Shown: piece by piece, positions 17,317-26,694 of the stretch
Layout: each line of letters starts with the position of its first letter
How positions within the stretch are numbered: the stretch's first letter is position 1
Source: a bacterium
Lineage (GTDB): Bacteria; Pseudomonadota; Alphaproteobacteria; Micavibrionales; UBA2020
Assembly: GCA_029945425.1 (NCBI GenBank)
Contig: JAQSDV010000004.1
Span: 434,436 to 498,435, forward strand
Direction: 5' to 3'
DNA: 64,000 nt
The notes under the pieces: generated by a model
Database searches by the model: none
The model's input: the letters and a program-made list of their open reading frames with translations, nothing else
What the model was told of the DNA's origin: nothing
Program-made: the position numbers and the translations under genes

Positions 17317-20300
17317 ATGGCACGCCACACCGCCGAACTCCAAGCCATACGCTCTGAGGGGGGGCTTCTTCCGCCCGACCTTCTGCGGCGCGTGCTCGAC
17401 CCGAAGGAGAAGCTCGACGGCACGCGTCCCGAGGATTACGGCCTGCCTCAGAACGAGCGTTTGAGTGAGGTCATAACGCAATCATGGAACCGCTTGCGCA
17501 AGCACTGGGCTGAATTTCGCGCCGCTTCCGCAAACCTTCCTCCAGGCGAAGCTGGCACCGGTCTCACCAATGACAAGTGGAGCCTGCCCTTATTGCGCGA
17601 GTTGGGCTTCGGCCTGCTTCCAACTACCTCCGGCCCGGAGATCAACGGCCGCACTTACGCAATCAACCGATTTTTTGGCCCAGTGCCCATGCATCTCGTC
17701 GGCTGCGGCCTGAGTCTGGACCGCCGGGCGGCAGGAGTGCGCGGGGCTGCTGCTGGTAACCCCCACGGCCTCGTGCAGGAGTTTTTGAACCGTAGCCCTG
17801 GGCATCTGTGGGCCATGGTGTCGAACGGCCTGCATCTGCGGATTCTACGCGACAATCAAGCTCTATCGCGGCAGTCGTTTCTCGAATTCGATCTTGAGGC
17901 CATGTTCGTCGGTGAGGCCTATTCCGACTTCGTGATCCTTTGGCTGATGGCCCACGCCACCAGGTTCGCCCCACGAGAGGGCAATCGTGCAGAGACCTGT
18001 TGGCTAGAACAGTGGACCAAGCTCGCTAACGAACAGGGGACGCGCGCCCTAGGCGATCTGCGTGGGGGAGTTGAACGTGCCCTGCAGATCCTAGGGGAGG
18101 GGCTGACAAGCCACCCGAAGAATGCAGCGCTACGGGACGCACTGCGCACAGGACAGGCGCCACTCGGCGAGTTTCATGGCCAGCTGCTGCGCGTGGTTTA
18201 TCGTCTGATCTTCTTGTTCGTAGGCGAGGACCGGACCATCGACGGTCGGTCGCTGCTGCACGAGCGCGACGACTCGGATGCCGCAGATCTAGCCCGCGAG
18301 CGCTATGCTGCTCACTACAGCATGGGCCGATTACGCGAGATGGCCGCGCAGATTAAAGGTAGCCGCCACGGTGACCTTTGGTGTCAGTTTCATCTCATCA
18401 CCGGCGCGCTTTCCGGCCAGGCTCTTTCCGTTGCTGCGCGCGAGTATCTCGCCCTACCGGCGCTCGGCAGCTTCCTCTGGGACCCAGCCTCGACCGCCGC
18501 GTTAAACGATGCCGAACTTACGAACCACGACTTCCTCGAGACCCTGCGCAACCTCGCTTTCACCCGACAGGGAAAAGTGCTACGACCCGTCGATTATAAG
18601 AATCTCGGTGCCGAGGAACTAGGAGGTGTTTACGAGAGTCTTCTGGCTCTCACTCCACAAATCAGTGCAGATGGCCACCGCTTCAGCTTTGCAGAATTCG
18701 CCGGTAACGAACGGAAGACCTCAGGCAGCTACTACACGCCAGACTCCCTTGTACAGTGCCTGCTCGACTCGGCACTCGACCCTGTGGTCGAGGAGGCGAT
18801 CAATGGAAAAGCTGGCGCCGAGGCTGAGAAAGCTATCCTATCCCTGAAGGTCTGCGACCCCGCGGTCGGCTCCGGCCACTTCCTCGTCGGCGCTGCGCAC
18901 CGACTGGCGCGGCATTTGGCGCGAGTGCGCGCGCAAACGCATGGCGAAAGCGAACCTTCGCCGCTCCTCTATCAGCAGGCCTTGCGGGACGTGATCGGCC
19001 GGTGCCTCTATGGTGTTGACTTGAACCCAATGGCTGCCGAGCTTTGCCGTGTGAGTCTATGGCTTGAAGCCCTCGAACCCGGAAAGCCACTCTCGTTTCT
19101 CGACCACCACATCCGAGTCGGCAATAGCCTGCTTGGCACCACACCCGAACTAATAGCCGCCGGTATACCCGAAGAGGCCTTCACCGCGATCGAGGGGGAT
19201 GACAAGAAAGCCTGTGCGGTTTTGAAGAAGCGGAACAAGGCCCAACGTTCTCAGCCGGGGCTGCTCTTAGCCCCGCAGTACGCTGAGACGCAAGACCGTC
19301 TGGAACAGGCCGCCGCCGCGTTGGAAGAGCTGCCCGACGACCGCCCCGAAGCGCTTCGCGTAAAGGAACTAGCCTTCCGCCGCCATGAACAGACGGAGGA
19401 GTACCGCCACAAAAAGCAGCTCGCGGACGCTTGGTGCGCTGCCTTCTTCATGCGCAAACACTTCCGTGAACCTGCCCGCGAGAACAGCGCCAGCGGTATT
19501 ACACAAGGCGATCTTAACGGCTTGGCGGATGGTCGCCCCTTGCCTGCCGAAGTTGCTGGTGAAGTTGAGCGCTTGTCCAGCCAATGCCAGTTCTTCCACT
19601 GGCATTTGGCATTCCCGGAGGTATTCGCGAAAGGGGGCTTCGATTGCATTCTTGGCAATCCGCCGTGGGAACGGACAGCCTTCGAGGATTTGGAGTTTTT
19701 CGCATCTAAGTCGGTCGATGTTCTTGCGGCGCCGACAACCGCAGCTCGCAAACGAATTATAGATGCTCTGCAGGAGACAGATCCTCAGCTCTTTGAACAA
19801 TATACTGAGGAACGGCGACGATCTCTCGGCGAGAATCACTTCTTCTCCGCGTCGGGTCGCTATAAGCATGGAGCAATCGGACGGCTCAACACCTACGCCC
19901 TTTTCACAGATCTTGCGATTTCGCTTACAAGCGCGCGTGGCCGAGCGGGCATCATTGTGCAAACCAACATTGCGACAGATGCGCCGATGGAACAGTTCTG
20001 GCGGTTTCTCGTTGAGAGCAGGCGACTGATAAGTATCATCGACTTCGAAAACAGAGATCGTCTCTTTCCGACCGTTCATGCAGAGCAGAAGTTTTGCCTC
20101 TTGTGTGTCGCCGGGACAGGGCGAGATACCAGTGTGCCAGTAAAGGTCGGATTCTGGCTGCGCAATGTCAGCCAAGTGAACTCGCCGGAATGTGTCTATC
20201 CTCTGTCAATAGAATCACTCCACATCGTGAGCCCAAATACTGCTCAACCGATTCTATCGCGTAGCAGTAACGACTTCACCCTAGCCTGCGCTATTTATCG

Positions 20301-21378
20301 CAGACATCCGATACTCGCTCGCGCGGGAGATGCGCGGCCTCGGGCGCGAGCATGGCGCGCGCTAATGACCGCAGGGTCCTCACAGCACTTCCGGTCTCGC
20401 CATGAACTTGGTGGCGGTCACGTGGAGCCAGATGGGTCGATCATTTTTGACGGAGATATCTACCTCCCACTGATCGAATCGAAGCTCATCCATCAATTCG
20501 ATTACTGTTACGCAACCTATGAGGGTGTCAGCGACGAAGACATCAAAAATGGGAACCCGCGCTCGGCTAGCCACGCAGCGGATGAGCCAAACATGCGCCC
20601 CACCCCTCGTTTCTGGGCAGCTAGAGCAGTCGTTGAGAGAATGTATTCCGACAAGGAGTGGAAGCGACAATGGATAGTTGGCACGCGGGATGTGACTAAT
20701 GTAAACAATGAACGAACGGCGATCGCGTGTATTGTGCCGCGAGTGGGTATTCTGCAGCCGCTAAATGCCGTGTCGTGCGTTAGCGCGGATGACGCGGCGC
20801 TCGTCGTCGCAGCGGTAAACTCATTCGTCGTCGATTATCTGGCGCGCCAGCGTTTTACTGGACGACATCTGAATGTGACAACATTCTCACAACTTCCGCT
20901 TCCTGAGGGTGGGCCGGAATCTCTACTTACGCTGGTGAAGCACGTCGCTCTTGAGCTTACTTATATCAGTTCGGATTTATCTTCATTCGCGCAGGACTGC
21001 GGCTGGGCTGGCCGACCCTTCCGCTGGGATGAGGAACGCCGTTTCTTGCTCCGCTGCGAGCTGGATGCCGTATTCTTTCACCTATACCTCGGGCCGGTGT
21101 CCGAGTGGAGTCAGCTGCCCGAAGCTCTAACGAAAGCCTTCCCTAAACCGCGCGATGCCGTGTCTTACATCATGGACACGTTCCCCATCGTGAAGCGGAA
21201 GGACGAAGAGCACTACGGCGGAAACTACCGCACCAAGCGCGTCATCCTCGAAATCTATGACGCGCTTGTTGAAGCCGAACGTACGGGTGTTAAATACCTG
21301 TCGCGTCTGAAGCCAGCGCCAGCCGACGCCAGCTTGGCGCACCCGGCGTCGTGCAGGCCAGAAATATCGACGATCTGA
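17317..21378 (+). CDS. Large N6-adenine DNA methyltransferase (Eco57I-like / DrmMI-like)
   Basis: This 1353-aa protein has AdoMet motif I as [13 protein letters not shown] (512-524) and catalytic motif IV as NPPW (781-784). Together these define an amino-methyltransferase of the gamma/IIG class. The long N-terminal ~450 residues precede the [11 protein letters not shown] entry motif, as in Eco57I-type and PglX-like enzymes. A target-recognition region probably occupies ~880-1250. I see no clear nuclease motif, so it may be methylase only, protecting host DNA while the helicases act on invaders. It is the fourth gene of the operon. Confidence 0.87.
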   Translation: MARHTAELQAIRSEGGLLPPDLLRRVLDPKEKLDGTRPEDYGLPQNERLSEVITQSWNRLRKHWAEFRAASANLPPGEAGTGLTNDKWSLPLLRELGFGLLPTTSGPEINGRTYAINRFFGPVPMHLVGCGLSLDRRAAGVRGAAAGNPHGLVQEFLNRSPGHLWAMVSNGLHLRILRDNQALSRQSFLEFDLEAMFVGEAYSDFVILWLMAHATRFAPREGNRAETCWLEQWTKLANEQGTRALGDLRGGVERALQILGEGLTSHPKNAALRDALRTGQAPLGEFHGQLLRVVYRLIFLFVGEDRTIDGRSLLHERDDSDAADLARERYAAHYSMGRLREMAAQIKGSRHGDLWCQFHLITGALSGQALSVAAREYLALPALGSFLWDPASTAALNDAELTNHDFLETLRNLAFTRQGKVLRPVDYKNLGAEELGGVYESLLALTPQISADGHRFSFAEFAGNERKTSGSYYTPDSLVQCLLDSALDPVVEEAINGKAGAEAEKAILSLKVCDPAVGSGHFLVGAAHRLARHLARVRAQTHGESEPSPLLYQQALRDVIGRCLYGVDLNPMAAELCRVSLWLEALEPGKPLSFLDHHIRVGNSLLGTTPELIAAGIPEEAFTAIEGDDKKACAVLKKRNKAQRSQPGLLLAPQYAETQDRLEQAAAALEELPDDRPEALRVKELAFRRHEQTEEYRHKKQLADAWCAAFFMRKHFREPARENSASGITQGDLNGLADGRPLPAEVAGEVERLSSQCQFFHWHLAFPEVFAKGGFDCILGNPPWERTAFEDLEFFASKSVDVLAAPTTAARKRIIDALQETDPQLFEQYTEERRRSLGENHFFSASGRYKHGAIGRLNTYALFTDLAISLTSARGRAGIIVQTNIATDAPMEQFWRFLVESRRLISIIDFENRDRLFPTVHAEQKFCLLCVAGTGRDTSVPVKVGFWLRNVSQVNSPECVYPLSIESLHIVSPNTAQPILSRSSNDFTLACAIYRRHPILARAGDARPRARAWRALMTAGSSQHFRSRHELGGGHVEPDGSIIFDGDIYLPLIESKLIHQFDYCYATYEGVSDEDIKNGNPRSASHAADEPNMRPTPRFWAARAVVERMYSDKEWKRQWIVGTRDVTNVNNERTAIACIVPRVGILQPLNAVSCVSADDAALVVAAVNSFVVDYLARQRFTGRHLNVTTFSQLPLPEGGPESLLTLVKHVALELTYISSDLSSFAQDCGWAGRPFRWDEERRFLLRCELDAVFFHLYLGPVSEWSQLPEALTKAFPKPRDAVSYIMDTFPIVKRKDEEHYGGNYRTKRVILEIYDALVEAERTGVKYLSRLKPAPADASLAHPASCRPEISTI

Positions 21379-21474
21379 TGGCGAAGAGCTGACGCGTTGT
21401 TTCCGTTTAGCCGTGCTTACGGCTCCTAAAATGGGCCGCAGGTCACAAAATTGTATAGAGGAGCATTCACAAGA

Positions 21475-23382
21475 ATGGCCGGATCAAGTTTTCAGACAAA
21501 TCCTTTTGACCTAAAAAAGCTCCTCGAAGAATGTCATCGGGGAATTATTCAGTTGCCAGATTTTCAACGTAGTTGGGTTTGGGACGAAGACCGTATTAAG
21601 AGCTTGATTGCTTCCATCTCACGAGCGTTTCCCGTAGGCGCGCTGATGACCTTGGATACCGGAGGCCCGGTAAATTTCAAGCCGCGTCCGGTTGAAGGAG
21701 CGCCACCCGAAACCAAACAAGCCGTGCCCCAGTCTCTTTTGCTGGACGGCCAGCAAAGAATGACCTCGCTCTATCAGGTGACGTTACGTGCCAAGGTTGT
21801 CGAGACCGTGACGCCAAAAAAGAAGAAGGTCAAGCGATGGTTCTACATCGATATCCGGAAAGCACTGGACCCTGCAATCGACCGCGAAGAGGCAATCATA
21901 GGCGTCCCTGAAGATCGCGTCATTAGAACGGATTTCGGGCGCGAAGCCGTTTTGGACCTTTCCTCAGCTGAGCGGGAATACGCCTCGCTTATGTATCCCG
22001 TTTCCCAAGTCTTCGATTGGGATAAATGGCAAGATGGCTTCGACGAGCATTGGCCGGGAGATCAGAACAAGAGCATCCGCGATGAGTTCCGCACCTTCAA
22101 GCGCGAGGTGCTGGAAAACTTCAAGATGTACCGGGTGCCTGTAATCGCCCTCGACCGTTCAACGTCAAAGGAAGCTGTGTGCGTTGTCTTCGAGAAAGTG
22201 AACACGGGCGGCAAGCCTTTGGACGCCTTTGAACTTGTGACTGCCATGTATGCCGCCGCTGGCCATGAGTTACGCAAAGACTGGTACGGCGATGACGGTA
22301 AACAGGGAAGACACCGGCGTTTTTCGGAGGCACTTCGACCTGCGGGGACTGAGTCCGGCATCATCGCTGGCGTTGCGAATACTGATTTCCTGCAGGCTAT
22401 TTCTCTCTTCTACACGCGCGACCGCCGCCGACAGGCGGAAGCGGAAGGGAAACTCGGCAAGGAATTACCTGCCGTCACCGGCAATCGACAAGCTCTATTA
22501 AACCTTCCCCTCGACGAGTACAAAAAGTATGAAGCGCAAGTGGAGCGCGGGTTTATGCAAGCAGCCAAATTTCTTCATACGTTGCACATCTACCGAATTT
22601 TCGATCTGCCCTACCAGTCACAAATCGTGCCGCTCGCTGCCATTCTGGCGGACATTGGGGACGCTTGGGAACACGAGGCGAACCGCATCAACCTCGTTAG
22701 ATGGTACTGGAATGGCGTATTCGGTGAACTCTATGGATCGACTGTTGAGACGCGAATAGCACGTGACTTCATGGAAGTGCCCCTTTGGCTCAAGGGTGGA
22801 CCGGAGCCGTCCACGGTTAGCGAAACAATGTTCCGGGCAGACAGGTTGAAAACGATGAGGATGCGTCTCTCCGCTGCCTACAAGGGCGTCAACGCGCTGT
22901 TGATGAAGGAGGGAGCGCAAGACTTTCGTTCTGGCCAAAAGTTCGACCACACAATATTTTTTGGCGAGAACGTAGATATCCACCACATCTTTCCCCAGGA
23001 CTGGTGCAAAAAGCAGGGCATCAAATCCGATGTTTACGATTCAATCATCAACAAGACGCCCCTGTCCTACCGGACGAATCGGATCATTGGCGGCGTAGGG
23101 CCATCCGACTACTTGGCAAAATTGGAAAAAGGGAATGATGCCACGCCTCCCATTGACGGGGACAGACTGAATCTCTATCTTCGATCTCACCTTATAGACC
23201 CTTCGTTGCTCCGGAGCGATAGCTTTGAGGCCTTTATGCTGGATAGGCAGAAACAGCTCCTTGCTCTCATCGAGCAAGCAACCGGGAAGGCCGCTTACCT
23301 GGGTAATGTTGCGGAAGAAGGCGAAGACGTCGAAGGAGATAACGACGCCGTTGAGGCGGAGCTTACAATTGCGGCTGCGTGA
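21475..23382 (+). CDS. DUF262 / HNH (GmrSD-like) nuclease
   Basis: This 635-aa protein has an N-terminal DUF262 domain (ParB/sulfiredoxin-like NTPase fold) with [13 protein letters not shown] and the DGQQR motif near 91-95. A C-terminal HNH/DUF1524 domain shows [11 protein letters not shown] near 501-511 and a following [11 protein letters not shown]. Families with this layout include GmrSD, BrxU and other type IV enzymes that cut modified phage DNA. AGAGGAG lies 11 bases before ATG 21475, so I prefer it to the in-frame TTG 21451. The 96-base gap after the methylase suggests a partly separate cassette in the same operon. Confidence 0.85.
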   Translation: MAGSSFQTNPFDLKKLLEECHRGIIQLPDFQRSWVWDEDRIKSLIASISRAFPVGALMTLDTGGPVNFKPRPVEGAPPETKQAVPQSLLLDGQQRMTSLYQVTLRAKVVETVTPKKKKVKRWFYIDIRKALDPAIDREEAIIGVPEDRVIRTDFGREAVLDLSSAEREYASLMYPVSQVFDWDKWQDGFDEHWPGDQNKSIRDEFRTFKREVLENFKMYRVPVIALDRSTSKEAVCVVFEKVNTGGKPLDAFELVTAMYAAAGHELRKDWYGDDGKQGRHRRFSEALRPAGTESGIIAGVANTDFLQAISLFYTRDRRRQAEAEGKLGKELPAVTGNRQALLNLPLDEYKKYEAQVERGFMQAAKFLHTLHIYRIFDLPYQSQIVPLAAILADIGDAWEHEANRINLVRWYWNGVFGELYGSTVETRIARDFMEVPLWLKGGPEPSTVSETMFRADRLKTMRMRLSAAYKGVNALLMKEGAQDFRSGQKFDHTIFFGENVDIHHIFPQDWCKKQGIKSDVYDSIINKTPLSYRTNRIIGGVGPSDYLAKLEKGNDATPPIDGDRLNLYLRSHLIDPSLLRSDSFEAFMLDRQKQLLALIEQATGKAAYLGNVAEEGEDVEGDNDAVEAELTIAAA

Positions 23383-23463
23383 ACCGCCACGTCGGCGGCA
23401 CGGTATCTCCGGTTAGTTGTTTGCAGTCATGTGGCTGCGAGCTGTGTCAGAGGGTAGGGAACC

Positions 23464-24042
23464 ATGCTGAAGGTTGAGCTCGTAACGGAAAAACCCTGCA
23501 GCGTATTCCTGGTACTGCTCAATACCGATTCTGATCATGTACCAAGAGAACTTTCAAATGACTTGCAGTTCTCTATGATCCCGAGAGAGTACATGGTGAA
23601 TAGTTTCCGGGGCGTATCGACCGATCGGCTGGCCACGGTGCTTAAGCAGGGGATTGACGTCGAGCCTACTAACGCCGTCATTTGGGTCAACGATCTCGAT
23701 AAGGCACTTGAATATGGTGGATGGCCGAAGATCGTGATGGCCCTAGACCACGAATGCCTGAAGATGACTTTTGTGCAACTGGACGCCAACACCTCAGAGG
23801 ATGAATTGATGGCAGTGCGCCGAGAGTTTCCTACGGTTTTAAAGTCCGCTGACGGTTCCACACTTTGGTGCAGTCGTTTGAGAGAAGATGCTCCGCAAAT
23901 TAACACCGACTACGAAGCATATTCTGCGCGCTGGATTCCAGGGGACCCCTGGAGGGCGCTGAAGGGAATCTTTGTTTTCCATCGACCAAAAGATTTCGCC
24001 GAAATTGAGATACTGCGCCGACAACTTGTGCAGCCTGTGTAA
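23464..24042 (+). CDS. Unknown 192-aa protein at the end of the defence-type operon
   Basis: I do not recognise a family with certainty. The protein is soluble with no signal or membrane segment. A block near residues 46-82 (FRGVSTDRLATVLKQGI, then AVIWVNDLDKALEYGG) is faintly like the 'RG...G' and strand arrangement of ADP-ribosyltransferase-fold proteins, but I see no complete catalytic triad. AGGGTAGGGA precedes the ATG, and it follows the DUF262 gene by 81 bases on the same strand. By position it may be an effector or accessory factor of the operon, or unrelated cargo. Confidence 0.6.
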   Translation: MLKVELVTEKPCSVFLVLLNTDSDHVPRELSNDLQFSMIPREYMVNSFRGVSTDRLATVLKQGIDVEPTNAVIWVNDLDKALEYGGWPKIVMALDHECLKMTFVQLDANTSEDELMAVRREFPTVLKSADGSTLWCSRLREDAPQINTDYEAYSARWIPGDPWRALKGIFVFHRPKDFAEIEILRRQLVQPV

Positions 24043-24150
24043 AATGTCTTGGCAGGTCCTTCATCCTGAAGGAGCTAGATCGCGCAGCGGGCGAACGGCT
24101 CATCTCCTTAAACTAGTATCAACTCAACCTATAAAACCTTTGCAGTCTTG

Positions 24151-25059
24151 CTAAATAAGTATCCTCTCGACTTCGTCAAGGCTGACTTGATCGTTGCGCC
24201 GGTCGTAAAGCCCCGTCGTCCGCGCGCTCTCATGGTTCGCCATCTGCTGTGCGATTTCGAGCTTGCCGCCATTGCGTAAGTATTCCGTGATGCCGGTTGC
24301 GCGGAACGTGTGGCACCCGATGCGCGTCATGATGCCGGCGTCAGCTGCTCGACGCCGTATCATCCGGTACACGTCGGCCTGACGCATGGGCCTGTCGGTG
24401 AGCTGGCCTGATTGCCCCTCGGTCGTCCGGAACAGCCACCCCTTCATGTCCTTCTCAATCCCAGCGGCGTCTATATAGGCGTGCAGGTATTCGTCCAGTT
24501 TGTGATGGCAGGGCATTTCATGACGCTTGCCGCCCTTCTCGTGAAGCCGGACCCAGGTTCTGCGCCCTTGGACGTAAACGTCCTCGACGCGCATCTTCTC
24601 GGCCGCCGCGCCGACGCGGGCGAAGGTGTAAGTCATCAAGGCGATAAGGGCGCGATCGCGCAAGCCAATAACGGGGCCGGTCTTGATGGATTCCAGCAGG
24701 TCGCGGGCCTCGTCCGCCGTCAGTACCGGCGTCTTTCCTTTCTTGACGCTGTGCCTTGGCCCCCGAACAGACGTTGCGGGGTTGGTCGGCATGGCCTGAC
24801 CGATGACAAGCCAGTCGAAAAGCATCCGCAAGGCGGCGAGCTGTAGCTTGACGGTCGGCGCGGAGACGCGCCCCTGAAGTTCCTCGACAAAGCCAGCGAC
24901 GTGGACGGGCTGCACGTCGCGGAGCTGGGCAAGGCCTCTGGCCTCGCACCAGGCCGCAAAACCGGCTGCCGCCTTGGCATAGGCGCGCCGCGTATGCGGG
25001 TTGCGGATGTTGGCCGTGAAGAATTCGATGACGCGTCGGGCGGTTGTCCCATGCGTTTT
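24151..25059 (-). pseudogene. Tyrosine recombinase/integrase with lost 5' end
   Basis: The catalytic domain is intact: Arg in TFARVGAAAEKM, Lys in HEKGGKRHEM, HTFR box (CHTFRATG), late His in ANHESARTTG and the Tyr in LYDRR. Integrase-like sequence continues upstream in frame (RRVIEFFTANIRNPHTRRAY), yet no ATG, GTG or TTG precedes it. The frame closes at a TAA (25062-25060), exactly where unrelated sequence begins. The first standard start is GTG 24915, which would drop about 48 residues of the core-binding domain. It probably mobilised the element to one side and was broken by a later insertion or deletion. Confidence 0.75.
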
Positions 25060-25821
25060 TTAGTAATCTTCTTGGTAATTTTTCTTCCCCTGCTTGCGGC
25101 TGCAGCGTTGCTAAAGGGAAACACGAACGAGAACGACTGGATAAAGGACGTCGCTTCAGATGCTTATTTAAAAGTAGCGGATTTAAATATCGTCGTTCCA
25201 ATCGTTGCGCTCCTCGAGCCGCGATATGCCTATGGGTCATATTCCTTTTCCTTAGGACGGAATTCATCCAGTCGGGAAGCATCACTGGAAAAGAGCGACA
25301 GGTTCAAGAAGCTGTCTGCGCAACCTGCGACCGCGCCCAAAGTGGCTAGAGTTGAAATCTTAATTAGTCAGTATCAGAACTTTGGCGAGCGTACTTCCTC
25401 AACTAGAATCTGCCCACTGCTTAAAAGAGATTGGGCGATATCTTTCTGCGAAGGAAAGCAAAAGGAAGTCATGAAAGAGTTGCCGGAGAAATTTTATATC
25501 GCGGATAATAACCATTTGGATTTATTTTCTTCTCACCACACTGTCGGTAAAGAAAAAGTCTCAGATCAACTCCATAAGTTAAAACTGGAGTCCTTGGAGG
25601 TAGATATAGCTTGTGACGCTGATGGTAAGTTCTGCACGGCGGGCGTTCAAACTACTCCGGAAACTCTTGCAGTATGGACTGTATGGCCATCTGCATCAAC
25701 GACGGCTCGGCAACTGGCCGAATCCCAAGGACGAGCTATCAAAGCATTTGTTAAATACGCCATTGGTCAGCAGCCAGATTTTAAAAAAATGGAAACTGAA
25801 ATAATTTCCGCTAAACGATAG
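25051..25821 (+). CDS. Orphan secreted or membrane-anchored protein, 256 aa
   Basis: The N-terminus MRFLVIFLVIFLPLLAAAALL is a signal peptide or anchor. The rest is soluble with four cysteines, in RICPLLKRDWAISFCEG and DIACDADGKFC, suggesting disulfides outside the cytoplasm. No family is recognised. Base composition is AT-rich compared with the neighbours. The ATG lies inside the antisense 5' remnant of the integrase and has no ribosome site, so its own upstream region seems to have been lost at the same junction. It may be poorly expressed or a fragment. Confidence 0.6.
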   Translation: MRFLVIFLVIFLPLLAAAALLKGNTNENDWIKDVASDAYLKVADLNIVVPIVALLEPRYAYGSYSFSLGRNSSSREASLEKSDRFKKLSAQPATAPKVARVEILISQYQNFGERTSSTRICPLLKRDWAISFCEGKQKEVMKELPEKFYIADNNHLDLFSSHHTVGKEKVSDQLHKLKLESLEVDIACDADGKFCTAGVQTTPETLAVWTVWPSASTTARQLAESQGRAIKAFVKYAIGQQPDFKKMETEIISAKR

Positions 25822-25926
25822 GTCGAATATTTAGATAATGAACATTATCCACTCTTGGCGGGCTTCACATTAGCGAATATGTCTTAGAAATTTGCGTCAG
25901 AAAGATAACAGGCGCTATGGTGGTCG

Positions 25927-26322
25927 TTACCTTCTTCCTCCCCATTGGGCATCAGAAAGTTCGTCGCCCAGCGCCTTGCGGATGTTTCGCCGCAGATGCC
26001 GAAGCTCCGAACAAAGATAGCGCAGCTCCAGCTCCAGTTTGTCATCCACCTCCAATTCTCCGTCGTCGATTGCGTTCAAAATGCGATGCAGCCTGCTGGA
26101 AATATGTTGGCGGCCAAGCTGCCTCACGAGCTTTTTGAGCAGGCTTTGATTAACGTCAAAGCGCCGTATCTTGCGGCTGCGGGGGCTTGGCGTGTCGAAG
26201 AGTCGGGAGCGCACATAGGCCGCTGCCGTCATGTCGCCTGCCAAGGCATCAAGCCTTGCCCGCTCCTCGACGCTCAGCCGCATAGAAAATGGTACGCCAT
26301 ATTTGTCATTCCGATCAGCCAT
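25927..26322 (-). CDS. MobC-like ribbon-helix-helix mobilisation protein
   Basis: This 131-aa basic protein starts with YGVPFSMRLSVEERARLDALAG, an RHH-type fold, followed by RSRLFD and a helical tail. It is clearly paralogous to the protein at 28818-29303 in the same operon. Proteins of this kind accompany relaxases and help bind or melt oriT. It is the last gene of the leftward mobilisation operon, 6 bases after the previous stop. Confidence 0.65.
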   Translation of the reverse strand: MADRNDKYGVPFSMRLSVEERARLDALAGDMTAAAYVRSRLFDTPSPRSRKIRRFDVNQSLLKKLVRQLGRQHISSRLHRILNAIDDGELEVDDKLELELRYLCSELRHLRRNIRKALGDELSDAQWGGRR

Positions 26323-26328
26323 GTTCTG

Positions 26329-26679
26329 CTACCTTATTTCTGTGCTGCTTTGTTTTTGAAGTGCCGCCCTCACATCTTCCTCGCTCCACAATAGGCGCTC
26401 CGGTTCTCCGCGCAAGAGCGTGGAGCGTTTTTTGGTGATGGTGGAGCCGACTATATGCGGCCTCAACTCCGAGCCGATTATGTTTTCCGTGATATTGGCT
26501 TGCAGGATGGTGAGTTTGACAAAATCGCCGTCTATCGCCGCGATTTGCGCCACGACCTTTTGCTTTCCCCAAGGGCGTGATTTCTTCCTTTTGCGCGTTT
26601 TGTTAGGCGACCATATCGCTTCTACCCATTCCACAGCGTCGGATTCGAGAAAATCGCCCTGTGATTTTTCCCATGCCAT
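26329..26679 (-). CDS. Small conserved-looking protein in the mobilisation operon, 116 aa
   Basis: No family is recognised. The protein is basic and soluble. It has a Lys/Arg cluster near residue 30, a beta-rich middle (VVAQIAAIDGDFVKLTILQANI) that could be a small barrel, and a C-terminal helix. AGGGGGA lies about 8 bases before the ATG. It sits between the relaxase and the downstream RHH protein, so a role in relaxosome function or regulation is likely but unproven. Confidence 0.65.
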   Translation of the reverse strand: MAWEKSQGDFLESDAVEWVEAIWSPNKTRKRKKSRPWGKQKVVAQIAAIDGDFVKLTILQANITENIIGSELRPHIVGSTITKKRSTLLRGEPERLLWSEEDVRAALQKQSSTEIR

Positions 26680-26694
26680 GATTGCCGTTCCCCC

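Noticed and set aside
9031..24042. Direct assignment of the defence operon to canonical DISARM, Druantia or BREX
   Set aside because: No DrmC-type phospholipase, no separate DrmB, no DruA-D or DruM/F/G/H proteins, and no PglZ or BrxA-C; only single components resemble those systems.
8854..25062. CTAAAAACGC at the left edge and CTAAAAAACGC on the minus strand at the integrase junction as attachment sites
   Set aside because: Short, A-rich, differing in length and inverted relative to each other. A tyrosine recombinase would leave direct repeats, and no tRNA or core site accompanies them.
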